Position numbers and translations under genes: made by a program. From positions 1,061,501 to 1,125,500 of the forward strand of contig NZ_FUZU01000002.1 of NCBI RefSeq assembly GCF_900167975.1: DNA of 64,000 nt, in the 5' to 3' direction. The stretch comes from Ohtaekwangia koreensis. GTDB taxonomy: Bacteria > Bacteroidota > Bacteroidia > Cytophagales > Cyclobacteriaceae. A model generated the notes under the pieces. It had not been told where the DNA came from and searched no databases. It was given only the letters and a program-made list of their open reading frames with translations. Below are positions 45,500-53,000 of this stretch, piece by piece; the stretch's first letter is position 1, and each line of letters starts with the position of its first letter.

Positions 45500-46483
45500 A
45501 TGACTGTTAAAGGTTTTATACGTTCATATGGAGCTGCCGTAAGAAGTGCTGAAAGAGATCAGCAACGTAGGATGCGCGAAGCAGCGAAGTTTTATAGACT
45601 ACAAGCAAAGGCACGGGAAATCAATGATGTGACTGATGCTGTTGCGCAATACGAAGACTATATCGAAGTACTTCAATCTGTGCACAAGGATTGTTCTGAC
45701 TATATTGATTGGGACTCGATTATGAACGAGCCACCACCACCTCAACCTATTAGGAACTCGAAGAATGAAGATGAAGCAACATTAATATTGGCAAGTTTTC
45801 AGCCTAGTCTATTCGATCGCCTTTTTGGCTTAGCAAAGGATAAAGTTAAGAAGTATCGCGATGCTGTTGAGTATGCGAAGGGGATGGACGAAAAGAAATA
45901 TCAGTCAGCAGCAGACAAGTATAATGAATGGAAGATAATGCAGGAAATTTCCAAGGACGTATTGGCAAAGATACCGGCTGGTTATACCAGGGCTCTTGAT
46001 TTCTTTAAGCCTCTTAACGATATAAGTGAGTTAGGGTCAAAATTAGAATTGAGTCTAACAAGCGACCATGTTACTGTTGACCTATTCGTTAAAAATGATG
46101 AGGTAATTCCTAATTATATACTTACTCAAACAGGTACAGGCAAGTTGTCAAAGAAGAACATGCCGATATCCAAATTTAATGAGTTGTACCAGGACCATGT
46201 GTGTAGTTGTATCCTAAGAGTTGGTCGGGAGATATTAGCATATTTGCCTGTGAAGTTTGTAATCGTAAATGCTAAAGCTGCGCTTCTGAATACAGCAACT
46301 GGACAGATAGAAGATCAAGTGATTATTTCGGCAGCAATCCCTCCAGAAACATTAGTGAAATTAAATTTTGAAACACTCGATCCATCGGATTGCCTTCGCA
46401 ATTTTATTCATAAGATGAAATTCTCTAAGATCACAGGATTTATAGCGGTGGAGCCCATTGGTGCATCATCTATATCGATTTGA
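45500..46483 (+). CDS. accessory protein of unknown function (327 aa)
   Basis: A 327-residue soluble protein. The first 60 residues are very charged and probably helical (VRSAERDQQRRMREAAKFYRLQAKAREI), with a PPPPQP stretch at about 75-80, then a region of helices (DRLFGLAKDKVKKYRDAVEYAKGM), and a C-terminal half rich in beta strands (LELSLTSDHVTVDLFVKND; VKFVIVNAKAALLNTATGQ). No recognised motif. It begins the accessory island and is followed by the membrane protein and protease. Phage or defence association is possible by context only. Confidence 0.7.
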   Translation: MTVKGFIRSYGAAVRSAERDQQRRMREAAKFYRLQAKAREINDVTDAVAQYEDYIEVLQSVHKDCSDYIDWDSIMNEPPPPQPIRNSKNEDEATLILASFQPSLFDRLFGLAKDKVKKYRDAVEYAKGMDEKKYQSAADKYNEWKIMQEISKDVLAKIPAGYTRALDFFKPLNDISELGSKLELSLTSDHVTVDLFVKNDEVIPNYILTQTGTGKLSKKNMPISKFNELYQDHVCSCILRVGREILAYLPVKFVIVNAKAALLNTATGQIEDQVIISAAIPPETLVKLNFETLDPSDCLRNFIHKMKFSKITGFIAVEPIGASSISI

Positions 46484-46567
46484 CAAAACAACTTCGTAGT
46501 CGATGTAAATTGATTATAGTATCGAAATTTGGAGTCGTTTGATATAACTATAACAAATCTTATATAG

Positions 46568-46867
46568 ATGTTGAATTTTTTATTTCGACTATTCTTGGCT
46601 TTCAATTCGACAGCCCTTATTGTCGTAGTATATTTTATAAAGTCGGGTATAGCTATAAACATTTGCTCGCCATTTGTAATATGTATCCCTAAAGGTGTAT
46701 CCTATTTAATCTACATAATTTCAATGCTATATCTTACATATTTTAGCTTGCTGTTAAGTAAAAGCTTAAGTTGTGATAGTATAGATGATGGAATTGTAAG
46801 CATTGAGTATGCAAATGACTCTTTTTTACCAAGTTACTTGGGGTATTTTTTTGTTGCCTTAGATTAA
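46568..46867 (+). CDS. membrane protein, ends at an in-frame stop (possibly truncated)
   Basis: A 99-residue protein with two hydrophobic helices (about 3-24 and 44-63) and a conserved-looking polar tail (IEYANDSFLPSYLGYFFVALD). The last residues look like the beginning of a further membrane segment, not a natural end. The frame continues beyond the TAA at 46865 without another stop to 47030. I cannot name the family. Confidence 0.6.
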   Translation: MLNFLFRLFLAFNSTALIVVVYFIKSGIAINICSPFVICIPKGVSYLIYIISMLYLTYFSLLLSKSLSCDSIDDGIVSIEYANDSFLPSYLGYFFVALD

Positions 46868-47032
46868 GAAAGCAACGGGTTAACGAAAACTGAGATTAAT
46901 AGATTGATCGTTGATTTTGTTCTATATAAATGTTTACAAAGACAAATATATCCGTTTACAAACTCTTATATAGGCAATGATATTCTTATATTAGAATGTT
47001 GTAAGCAATGCCCAAATAAATTTACTGTATGA
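46868..47032 (+). other. in-frame continuation after the TAA, ending in an ATGA overlap
   Basis: Directly after the stop of the membrane protein the same frame stays open for 54 codons and ends with TGA at 47030, overlapping the protease ATG (47029) as ATGA. This is how co-translated genes are normally joined, so the stop at 46865 may be a mutation, a sequencing error or a regulated stop. The segment has several cysteines in its end (LILECCKQCPNKF). A separate short gene from TTG at 46904 is the alternative. Confidence 0.45.
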
Positions 47033-47712
47033 TTCCAAGTGACGTCTTAGGTAGAGTTTATTGTTTGAAAATAGGGGACTCAACGGCTACAGGATTCGCT
47101 ATTGATGTTGACAATAGACAGTACATCGTGACAGCAAAACACTTTGCCATCAATCTTAGCGACGGTACACCATTACAATTGATGTTCGAGGGTAAATGGA
47201 ATAACTTGGGTGGAACATTGGTGGGACATGCCTCTGGAGAGATTGACATTTCAGTATTGACACTTGATGGAATAGCATCAAACCCAGATCTAAAACTGAT
47301 TCCAGATCAAGCAATTCTATATGGACAAGATGTTTACTTTGTTGGATACCCATATGGCTCTTGGGGAGACAGTAAGACTGCTTTCATAGGACGACCAATC
47401 CCATTTGTCAGGAAAGCAATAGTCTCCTGTGTAGAGGATGGACCCAATGGAGAACATAGAAATTTCTTGGACGGACATAATGTTCCTGGCTTTTCAGGAG
47501 GACCTGTTGTTTATTCCGCAAATCCTCCTTACGATTTTAAAGTGACTTCTGTCATAAGTGGATATAAATTTGTTGAGCAACCTGTTTACATTGGTACAAA
47601 AAAAACAGACGCGACTGTTCAGTATAATACAGGAATAATAATCACGTATGGGATTAGACATGCTTTAGACTTAATTAATTCAAACCCGATTGGAGCAGTA
47701 ATAAAAAAGTGA
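47029..47712 (+). CDS. trypsin-like serine protease (S1-type fold)
   Basis: A 227-residue protein with the whole trypsin-like triad visible: H38 in VTAKHFA, D73 in GEIDISVLTL, and S156 in the VPGFSGGPVV loop. The fold opens with SATGFAIDVDNRQYIV, typical of trypsin_2-like domains. There is no signal peptide or membrane helix, so it is a cytoplasmic protease, a class often met in accessory and defence loci. It begins in an ATGA overlap with the reading frame that follows the membrane protein, and is followed 13 bases later by an attC-like element. Confidence 0.85.
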   Translation: MIPSDVLGRVYCLKIGDSTATGFAIDVDNRQYIVTAKHFAINLSDGTPLQLMFEGKWNNLGGTLVGHASGEIDISVLTLDGIASNPDLKLIPDQAILYGQDVYFVGYPYGSWGDSKTAFIGRPIPFVRKAIVSCVEDGPNGEHRNFLDGHNVPGFSGGPVVYSANPPYDFKVTSVISGYKFVEQPVYIGTKKTDATVQYNTGIIITYGIRHALDLINSNPIGAVIKK

Positions 47713-47725
47713 GGACAAGGGCACT

Positions 47726-47894
47726 GCTTACAACAATGTGTATAAAAAATGGCCTGGCGCGGTGTAGGTTAAAAGTATTATCTTTCTAGCACACGCGGTT
47801 GTAGGGGATAGTTTTGCGGTAGGTCGCCAAAGTCATTCCTTCGTCATTTAACTTTGGCTCCTTTGCCGGCCACTTCTTATACACGAGCGTTAGC
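47726..47894. repeat. attC-like element A (169 bases)
   Basis: It begins with GCTTACAAC and ends with GTTAGC at 47889. Long imperfect arms GTGTATAAAAAATGGCC (47738-47754) and GGCCACTTCTTATACAC (47868-47884) pair at 15 of 17 positions. Internal sequence GGTTAAAAGTATTATCTT matches element B (GGTTTAAAGTTTTATCTT). It lies between the protease gene and the next gene, as an integron attC site or a small mobile inverted-repeat element would. Confidence 0.6.
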
Positions 47895-47921
47895 TGCAAT
47901 TTCTGCTGGACAACTTGGACT

Positions 47922-48416
47922 ATGGACGACAACGTAAATCATAAGGACGAGCAAGAGAATAAAGTAAAGAACGTAACACTAATTGAGACGATTAGGAGTA
48001 TACTTCTTGGGGAGCTGAAATCTATAATTTACAATCACAATGGCTCAGCTTATATTAAATTTCTAAATCTTGCTATTGGGATTGAATATTTAGGGGCTTG
48101 CTTAGACCATCATCCATTTGACAAAGACAAAGAATCGGAGAATAGATTTAATGAAGCTTTAAAAAACTATTTGACAAGAAATATTTGAAGTTTGCTAAGA
48201 AAGGCTCGAGCATATATTTCTTTGAGGACTTTAGATGTCCATTCGTTCATCAATTAAGACCAGACAGGTGAGTTAGTTCTTGTCCTTGAGGACTTCTTTG
48301 ATGACTTTGAAGATGCGGCAAAGCGACTCATTCGACAATTTGAAGACGGGACCATTACAAATAAAAAGGGGGAAACAGGATTTATAAAATTAGTTTCAAT
48401 AAAGAATAACAAGTAG
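47922..48416 (+). pseudogene. broken gene of unknown function with two frame changes
   Basis: An 88-codon frame starting at 47922 (MDDNVNHKDEQENKVK) ends at a TGA at 48186. Coding continues in another frame from 48188 (KFAKKGSSIYFFEDFRCPF), stops at 48269, and returns to the first frame from about 48267 to 48416 (GELVLVLEDFFDDFEDAAK and on to KLVSIKNNK). All pieces are of the same acidic, helical character, so it was one protein of about 160 residues or more that has suffered two frame-changing indels or deletions. The family is not recognised. Confidence 0.7.
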
Positions 48417-48464
48417 TGGACACAGCAGCAAACAATTTTTGTTTTGCAATTTATTCAATGACGT

Positions 48465-48965
48465 ATGACAGCTAAAAAGAAGGTCAATAATTTCAGTGAA
48501 CTTTATGAAGCTACAGTTTCTGGAGACAGCTTGTTATCCGGTTTTATTAAAGGACATCTCGTAGTTGAATTCTTATTAGTTAAAATAGTAGAAATCGGGC
48601 AACCTAAACTCTTAGACTTAGCTGACGGCTTAAATCATAATAGACTAATTCAACTTGTATATGGCCTTGGACATATTAACGATGGACAACGTGATACTTT
48701 ATTATTAATCAACCAAATGAGAAACAAGTTTGCTCACCAATTAACTTTTACACCGACAATTCAAGAAATTGAGCAAGTATTACTGAAGGCTTCAAACTCT
48801 TTTTCAGACTTTACTGATGGAATTAGTCAAGGATTGGATGAAATAAAGGGAAAGAAAAGCATTAACGACTGTGACGAATGGGTATTCCCAGAACTCTTCG
48901 TTCAAATATCCTATGACTTACATTCTGTTTATACTGACCTTGGTGGACACATGGAGGATTTTTAG
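48465..48965 (+). CDS. HEPN-like protein of unknown function
   Basis: A 166-residue all-helical protein with the HEPN-type motif RNKFAH (R-x4-H) near residue 86, preceded by a LLLINQM helix. The N-terminal helices (SLLSGFIKGHLVVEFLLVKIVEI) fit the family fold. HEPN proteins are often RNases in toxin-antitoxin or defence systems; an MltR-like regulatory HEPN protein is also possible. It lies 49 bases after the broken gene and before the second attC-like element. Confidence 0.65.
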   Translation: MTAKKKVNNFSELYEATVSGDSLLSGFIKGHLVVEFLLVKIVEIGQPKLLDLADGLNHNRLIQLVYGLGHINDGQRDTLLLINQMRNKFAHQLTFTPTIQEIEQVLLKASNSFSDFTDGISQGLDEIKGKKSINDCDEWVFPELFVQISYDLHSVYTDLGGHMEDF

Positions 48966-49001
48966 AGTTTAACTAAGTATAGACTGGGGCGATAAACTGC
49001 A

Positions 49002-49130
49002 GCTAACAGTATGTTTCTGCAATGGTGCCGTGACGAGTTGGTTTAAAGTTTTATCTTCGTTCAACGTTTTCGTTTCGTGGGATAGGACGCGGCTTCGGAA
49101 AGGCACCACTGCAGAAACACAAACGTTAGC
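49002..49130. repeat. attC-like element B (129 bases)
   Basis: It begins GCTAAC (49002-49007) and ends GTTAGC (49125-49130). The arms GTTTCTGCAATGGTGCC (49013-49029) and GGCACCACTGCAGAAAC (49102-49118) match at 16 of 17. The internal GGTTTAAAGTTTTATCTT and GGGATAG words recur in element A. The next gene starts 12 bases after its end. Confidence 0.65.
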
Positions 49131-49141
49131 GGTAATTTAAA

Positions 49142-49633
49142 ATGACAAAGTCAGACAAATCAAAACATAATATTTGTATAGCTTCAATCAAGCGAAGTAC
49201 TATGAAGCCGTACGACTTTAAGTGGACAAAATTTTATGAATCGAATTCAGACTTTCAAGACTCTTATTCTGGACTGCAACTTTCCCTGACAGAAGATGAA
49301 CTGGTAATTTGCTCGACAGTTATTGACTATGACAACTATAGTATTGTGACAACTCAACGACTGATAACAAAAGAGAAGGGAATCGAAAATAGTGGTGATT
49401 TGGACAGGGCGACTGACAAACTTTATGGAGACTTTAAGGGACATAAAGGAGACACCTTTACGTTCGGACTCGTTCAAATGGACGATGGAGGTGACCTGAA
49501 ATATTTTATTGAAACGGGAAAAGCTTCGATGATTATGATACACGGAGTTAGGACATTGATCAAGTCACAGCAAATGACCAATACACAGGCGGACAACGTG
49601 ACAAGAATTTGGAATAGAAAGAGTGAGTCTTAA
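49142..49633 (+). CDS. cassette-type protein of unknown function (163 aa)
   Basis: A 163-residue soluble protein with alternating beta and polar residues (LQLSLTEDELVICSTVIDYDNYSIVTTQRLITKEKGIE) and a second half with TFTFGLVQMDDGGDLKYFIETGKASMIMI. It has no signal or catalytic motif. It starts 12 bases after attC-like element B, and a partial attC-like left arm lies immediately after its stop, the layout of an integron gene cassette. Confidence 0.7.
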   Translation: MTKSDKSKHNICIASIKRSTMKPYDFKWTKFYESNSDFQDSYSGLQLSLTEDELVICSTVIDYDNYSIVTTQRLITKEKGIENSGDLDRATDKLYGDFKGHKGDTFTFGLVQMDDGGDLKYFIETGKASMIMIHGVRTLIKSQQMTNTQADNVTRIWNRKSES

Positions 49634-49640
49634 ACTCCCT

Positions 49641-49664
49641 CTAACAAAATGTATGTGCCATTTT
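49641..49664. repeat. partial left arm of an attC-like element
   Basis: CTAACAAAATGTATGTGCCA begins 7 bases after the stop codon of the cassette gene and resembles the left ends of elements A and B, but no matching right arm (GTTAG) follows. A REP-like palindrome starts 7 bases later, so the rest may have been lost. Confidence 0.35.
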
Positions 49665-49670
49665 CATCCC

Positions 49671-49699
49671 CATCAGAGTCGCCAGCCTCCGGGACTAAT
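49671..49699. repeat. REP-like palindrome, degenerate copy 1
   Basis: CATCAGAGTCGCCAGCCTCC followed by GGGACTAATC matches the left arm and centre of the complete copies at 52696 and 52864, but its right arm has diverged. Confidence 0.55.
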
Positions 49700-49717
49700 C
49701 GTTCCATTGGCTTTTGA

Positions 49718-50245
49718 CTATATATTAAGTTTGGGAAATACAAGTTTTTTAACGTAGTCGCTGATTAGATACTGTGCTCTGATAATTGAAGATTTTCTCT
49801 TTGACAATGCCTTGACGACCAGCGCGGCAATTCTTTGGCGTTGCTGATTTTCGCTTGATGTATATTCTTCTGGGGACACTATATTGTCGAATAATAAAAT
49901 ACACAATGCACTCGTTAGTAGGTCGATCTTTTTATCCAGGAACCTGTCATCATCGATCGAGTTTAGGATTATATCAAAGTATGCTACATCGGCAAGAATA
50001 ATGTCCTCATCTTGTGTCGCGAACGACAAGTTAGAATCCATTCCCCACAGATTCAGAAGCTCCTCGTCTATTTTTACGGACTCTTTGTTTATCATTTTAC
50101 AGTTCGTGGAGCCACATACGGAACAATTCACATTCCAGAACTTGTCAATGTCATCGGTGTGCGAGAAAGCAGCTTGCAATTTTGTTAACTCAAAGACATC
50201 TACATTTTTGCAGTCTTTACATGTTCTGCTCAATTTGTACTTCAT
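49718..50245 (-). CDS. zinc-ribbon protein of unknown function
   Basis: A 175-residue protein with CKDCKN at about 9-14 and CSVCGSTNC at about 41-49, forming a probable zinc-binding ribbon. The C-terminal two thirds are acidic and helical (LLTSALCILLFDNIVSPEEY, RIAALVVKALSKRKSSII). No family is recognised. It is convergent with the cassette-type gene and followed on both sides by REP-like palindromes. Confidence 0.65.
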   Translation of the reverse strand: MKYKLSRTCKDCKNVDVFELTKLQAAFSHTDDIDKFWNVNCSVCGSTNCKMINKESVKIDEELLNLWGMDSNLSFATQDEDIILADVAYFDIILNSIDDDRFLDKKIDLLTSALCILLFDNIVSPEEYTSSENQQRQRIAALVVKALSKRKSSIIRAQYLISDYVKKLVFPKLNI

Positions 50246-50261
50246 TTATTCTATTGTTTAT

Positions 50262-50292
50262 CTCAGAGTCACCGGCCTCCTGAACTCTGATG
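50262..50292. repeat. REP-like palindrome, copy 2
   Basis: CTCAGAGTCACCGG pairs imperfectly with CCTCCTGAACTCTGATG around a short loop, with the same family sequence as the other copies. Confidence 0.6.
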
Positions 50293-50373
50293 CTTTGAAC
50301 AAACAAATGTAATTCATAAAGCCCCATTTATTATATATGTTTGTAAACGACTCACGCGACCGAATTCAATATA

Positions 50374-50838
50374 ATGAACGATATTTTCTTAACATTTAAT
50401 CTCAATGTTAACGAACCTTGTTTCGACTATCTCACCGATGTTTACAAGATCAACAGTGCTGATTTACTAGGTAAATATTCATACGACATACTCAAGCACA
50501 CAAGCCATCAACGTCTCTCATTTATTGCAGAAGGAATACTCCAGTCCGACGGAAGTATAGGTATATTGGTTGGTTCCGCGGGCTACAACTATACCGACTT
50601 CATGACCATCCACACGATGTTACAGAAAAATGGTCGCGCCATTACAGCCATCTTTGTTCCTTCTCAGAACAGACTTGCTACAGACCTGAAAGAAGGACAA
50701 GAAATATACCGGCAACACAACCGCTGGCTCGACTATCCTCCAGGGCACATCGAGAATGTACACGAAGAGCGTCTGAAAATCGTCCGCGAAATAGCAATGC
50801 GATTTATGAGGACAGGTGTTAAGGTTGTAGAGAAATAG
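50374..50838 (+). CDS. protein of unknown function (154 aa)
   Basis: A 154-residue soluble protein of alpha/beta character. HQRLSFIAEGILQSDGSIGILVG and RAITAIFVPSQNRLATDLKEGQE suggest a small Rossmann-like fold, and the C-terminal helix is EERLKIVREIAMRFM. No active-site motif is recognised. It lies 62 bases before the next hypothetical gene, and both may be one unit, though a promoter-like box lies between. Confidence 0.65.
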   Translation: MNDIFLTFNLNVNEPCFDYLTDVYKINSADLLGKYSYDILKHTSHQRLSFIAEGILQSDGSIGILVGSAGYNYTDFMTIHTMLQKNGRAITAIFVPSQNRLATDLKEGQEIYRQHNRWLDYPPGHIENVHEERLKIVREIAMRFMRTGVKVVEK

Positions 50839-50870
50839 AAACTTTTCGCAAAGTCCCTCGCGTTATACTA

Positions 50871-50878
50871 TATCTTTG
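50871..50878 (+). promoter_or_regulatory. -7 box (TAnnTTTG) upstream of the 119-aa gene
   Basis: TATCTTTG matches the phylum's -7 consensus and ends 22 bases before the start codon at 50901. The -33 element is not clear, so the gene may be transcribed separately. Confidence 0.4.
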
Positions 50879-50900
50879 CAATTTCTATTAAAACCTCACA

Positions 50901-51260
50901 ATGAAGGAAGATGAAATCGTAAGCTACACGGAACTCACAACGTGGCTTGACACAACACAGGACGATAGTGAATTTAGAGTGTGCGCAGAATTGCTAGTCC
51001 GCGCCATAAACGACTGGCCAATAACGGACCTCACAGATATAGCTGAATTTCTTGCAGTGTTAAAAGACGAAGTAAATAAACCGTTAACGCTTGAAAATCT
51101 CAACGCTTATTTAAACAAATTGGAATTTAAAACAGAAGGTGATTCGTGGAAAATGGAATCTATAGCCTCGCTACTCGAAATGTTCAACGCCCATTTATCC
51201 GATCGCACCATCACACTTGAAACCATACTGCACAACCTCACGCAACATTGCAGAAAATGA
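50901..51260 (+). CDS. small acidic helical protein of unknown function
   Basis: A 119-residue, strongly acidic, probably all-helical protein (ELLVRAINDWPITDLTDIAEFLAVLKDEV; ETILHNLTQHCRK). No motif or signal. It is the last plus-strand gene of the accessory island. A REP-like palindrome lies 25 bases after its stop. Confidence 0.6.
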   Translation: MKEDEIVSYTELTTWLDTTQDDSEFRVCAELLVRAINDWPITDLTDIAEFLAVLKDEVNKPLTLENLNAYLNKLEFKTEGDSWKMESIASLLEMFNAHLSDRTITLETILHNLTQHCRK

Positions 51261-51284
51261 AAAGGCGCTAATGCCGTTTCATCC

Positions 51285-51317
51285 CATCAGAGCCCCGGAG
51301 CCCCGGTGACTCTGATG
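51285..51317. repeat. REP-like palindrome, copy 3
   Basis: CATCAGAGCCCCGG and CCCCGGTGACTCTGATG flank a GAG centre. It is a member of the same family, here between convergent genes. Confidence 0.65.
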
Positions 51318-51428
51318 GAAAAACATAATCATGAAATAAAAACAGTTGTCCCTGCGGCCAATGTTATTCCTATTACGTGAACAACCAGCGCTATAGTATA
51401 TCGATAGCCCGGATAATCACCTATAGTT

Positions 51429-51809
51429 TTAAAGTATTTTGGATACCTGACGGTGCTCGTATTTATATACTATCTGTATACAGGTTACAATGAGTATAAA
51501 ATCAATGGCAACGAATAGCACTTTGCCGATCGGATCGTGACTGCATATATGCGCGATCATCGCCGAGACCATGGTGATCATAAAGCCCGCGTAGATCCAT
51601 TCTCTTATACGCAGCGATACCTGCGGTATAAGCAAGAGTATAGCACCAATCACTTTTGCTATCACTAATTCTATTCTGAAATAATCCGGGAACCCCAGCA
51701 TTCTTAAATCATCCGGATGCGAGTATGAGAAATAAGCACTGAACAGCATGAAAAAACTTATAAACCCTTTCGCCACCCAATAAATAGTTTTTTGTTTCGA
51801 TGTCTCCAT
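51429..51809 (-). CDS. DoxX-like membrane protein
   Basis: A 126-residue protein with four helices (about 10-27, 45-64, 71-90, 96-115), matching the DoxX-like family: the first helix has KGFISFFMLFSAYFSYSHP and the second VIAKVIGAILLLIPQVSLRIREW. It is divergent from the MarR-type regulator, which probably controls it. Confidence 0.82.
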   Translation of the reverse strand: METSKQKTIYWVAKGFISFFMLFSAYFSYSHPDDLRMLGFPDYFRIELVIAKVIGAILLLIPQVSLRIREWIYAGFMITMVSAMIAHICSHDPIGKVLFVAIDFILIVTCIQIVYKYEHRQVSKIL

Positions 51810-51915
51810 AGTTTGCTTTGTTAATGATTCAAATGTATTGACCTGTCTTAACTATATACTATGATATGGTAATAAAAGTTATAAATTTGTTACGAAACCG
51901 AAGTAATTATAAACG

Positions 51916-52578
51916 ATGAACAAGACTGTTGAATTAGTGAACGAATGGGCAAAATTTGAGAGCAACCATCCCGAAGGAGGCATCGCTGACTTTTGCCGAT
52001 ACTTTCTCGCCCATCAAAGTGAGAAGAAAATAAAGGGAGCACTGGTAGGCGGTGTTGTTCCTGATTTTACGGATGGCCTGCTGATGAAAATAATCGGACG
52101 CATCAGTAAACTGAATATGTTTTATGTAAATATGGCTTTTAAAGACACCGAGGTGAACCAGATTGAAGAATTTGGAATGCTGATGACTATACGTCAAAAT
52201 AAAAATCCACGTAAAACTGATGTGATCTACGACAACCTATACGAGTTATCAAGTGGAACAGATATGCTGAGACGTTTACAGAAGCGAGGCCTGATAAAGG
52301 AGTATATAGATAAAAATGACAAACGCTCAAAGCGCGTAGAGTTAACTCCGAAGGGAGAACGAACCGCAGACCAATGTTACCAGCAGATGGTAAAGAATGC
52401 CCGTATGATGACGTACGACCTTGCCGATGATGATAAAAAACTCGTGGTACAATTACTGAAAGGGATTGAAATGAAATATTCAACACTATGGCTCCAGCAT
52501 AAGAACAAATCTTTCTCAGAAGTATATACCAGCATAACGAAGATAGATGGAGTTGTAAAAGATAAAAGCAGGAAATGA
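51916..52578 (+). CDS. MarR family regulator
   Basis: A 220-residue winged-helix protein. An N-terminal helical extension of about 80 residues precedes the winged helix (ELSSGTDMLRRLQKRGLIKEYIDKNDKRSKRVELTPKGER), a MarR-type wing. A TAAATTTG box 17 bases before the ATG may be its -7 element. The divergent DoxX-like gene is the natural target, as MarR/DoxX pairs are common. Confidence 0.87.
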   Translation: MNKTVELVNEWAKFESNHPEGGIADFCRYFLAHQSEKKIKGALVGGVVPDFTDGLLMKIIGRISKLNMFYVNMAFKDTEVNQIEEFGMLMTIRQNKNPRKTDVIYDNLYELSSGTDMLRRLQKRGLIKEYIDKNDKRSKRVELTPKGERTADQCYQQMVKNARMMTYDLADDDKKLVVQLLKGIEMKYSTLWLQHKNKSFSEVYTSITKIDGVVKDKSRK

Positions 52579-52593
52579 GTTAAAAGCTGGTAG

Positions 52594-52689
52594 TGAGTTA
52601 AAAGCCCAGGGGGAAGACTGATGAGTCGTTAATATATACTTACATTATTTGCGTCTTATTGGCTGCATGACATATAGGGCATTCAAATT
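52594..52689. repeat. direct repeat copy 1: duplicated 3' end of the RDD gene
   Basis: Matches 52904-53000; the last 62 bases (52628-52689 and 52939-53000) differ at a single base. On the minus strand it still encodes the terminal residues FECPICHAANKTQIM and the stop, as in the intact RDD gene. It is a gene-end remnant. Confidence 0.8.
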
Positions 52690-52695
52690 TGTCCC

Positions 52696-52727
52696 CATCA
52701 GAGTCACCGGCCTCCGGGACTCTGATG
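52696..52727. repeat. REP-like palindrome, complete copy 4
   Basis: CATCAGAGTCACCGG on the left and CCTCCGGGACTCTGATG on the right give a stem of about 12-13 bases with a small internal bulge. It starts directly after the duplicated gene end. Confidence 0.75.
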
Positions 52728-52863
52728 TTGGTGCCGTACACGTATCCTTGAAATCTAAATACAAAAGCAAACCGAAAAATTACTTTGCTTACTCGAAATG
52801 AATGTATAGTATATTACCTTCTAGAAAAGACTTGGCCGTAATTTATTCGTGCATGGCGCGTAG

Positions 52864-52895
52864 CATCAGAGTCCCGGAGACCGGAGACTCTGATG
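52864..52895. repeat. REP-like palindrome, complete copy 5
   Basis: CATCAGAGTCCCGGAGA and CCGGAGACTCTGATG; the outer 10 bases of each arm are perfectly complementary. Together with copy 4 it forms a closely spaced pair. Confidence 0.75.
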
Positions 52896-52903
52896 GTGAC
52901 GGA

Positions 52904-53000
52904 TGAGTTAAAAGTCCCGAAGGCGAGACTGATGGGTTGTTAATATATACTTACATTATTTGCGTCTTATTGGCTGCATGACATATAGGACATTCAAATT
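52904..53000. repeat. direct repeat copy 2 (overlaps the RDD gene 3' end)
   Basis: The original of the duplicated segment: positions 52951-53000 are the true C-terminal coding end of the RDD protein on the minus strand, and the upstream part follows its stop. Confidence 0.8.

Larger units (their letters stand above)
52579..52950. other. 372-base repeat-rich region
   Basis: Holds copy 1 of a 96-base direct repeat (52594-52689), two REP-like palindromes (52696-52727 and 52864-52895) and the left part of copy 2 of the direct repeat. No independent gene. Confidence 0.7.

Noticed and set aside
46568-46867. A named anti-phage membrane effector (for example a Kiwa-type KwaA)
   Set aside because: The two-helix outline and the tail before the stop are suggestive, but no partner such as KwaB is seen and I cannot confirm homology from the sequence alone.
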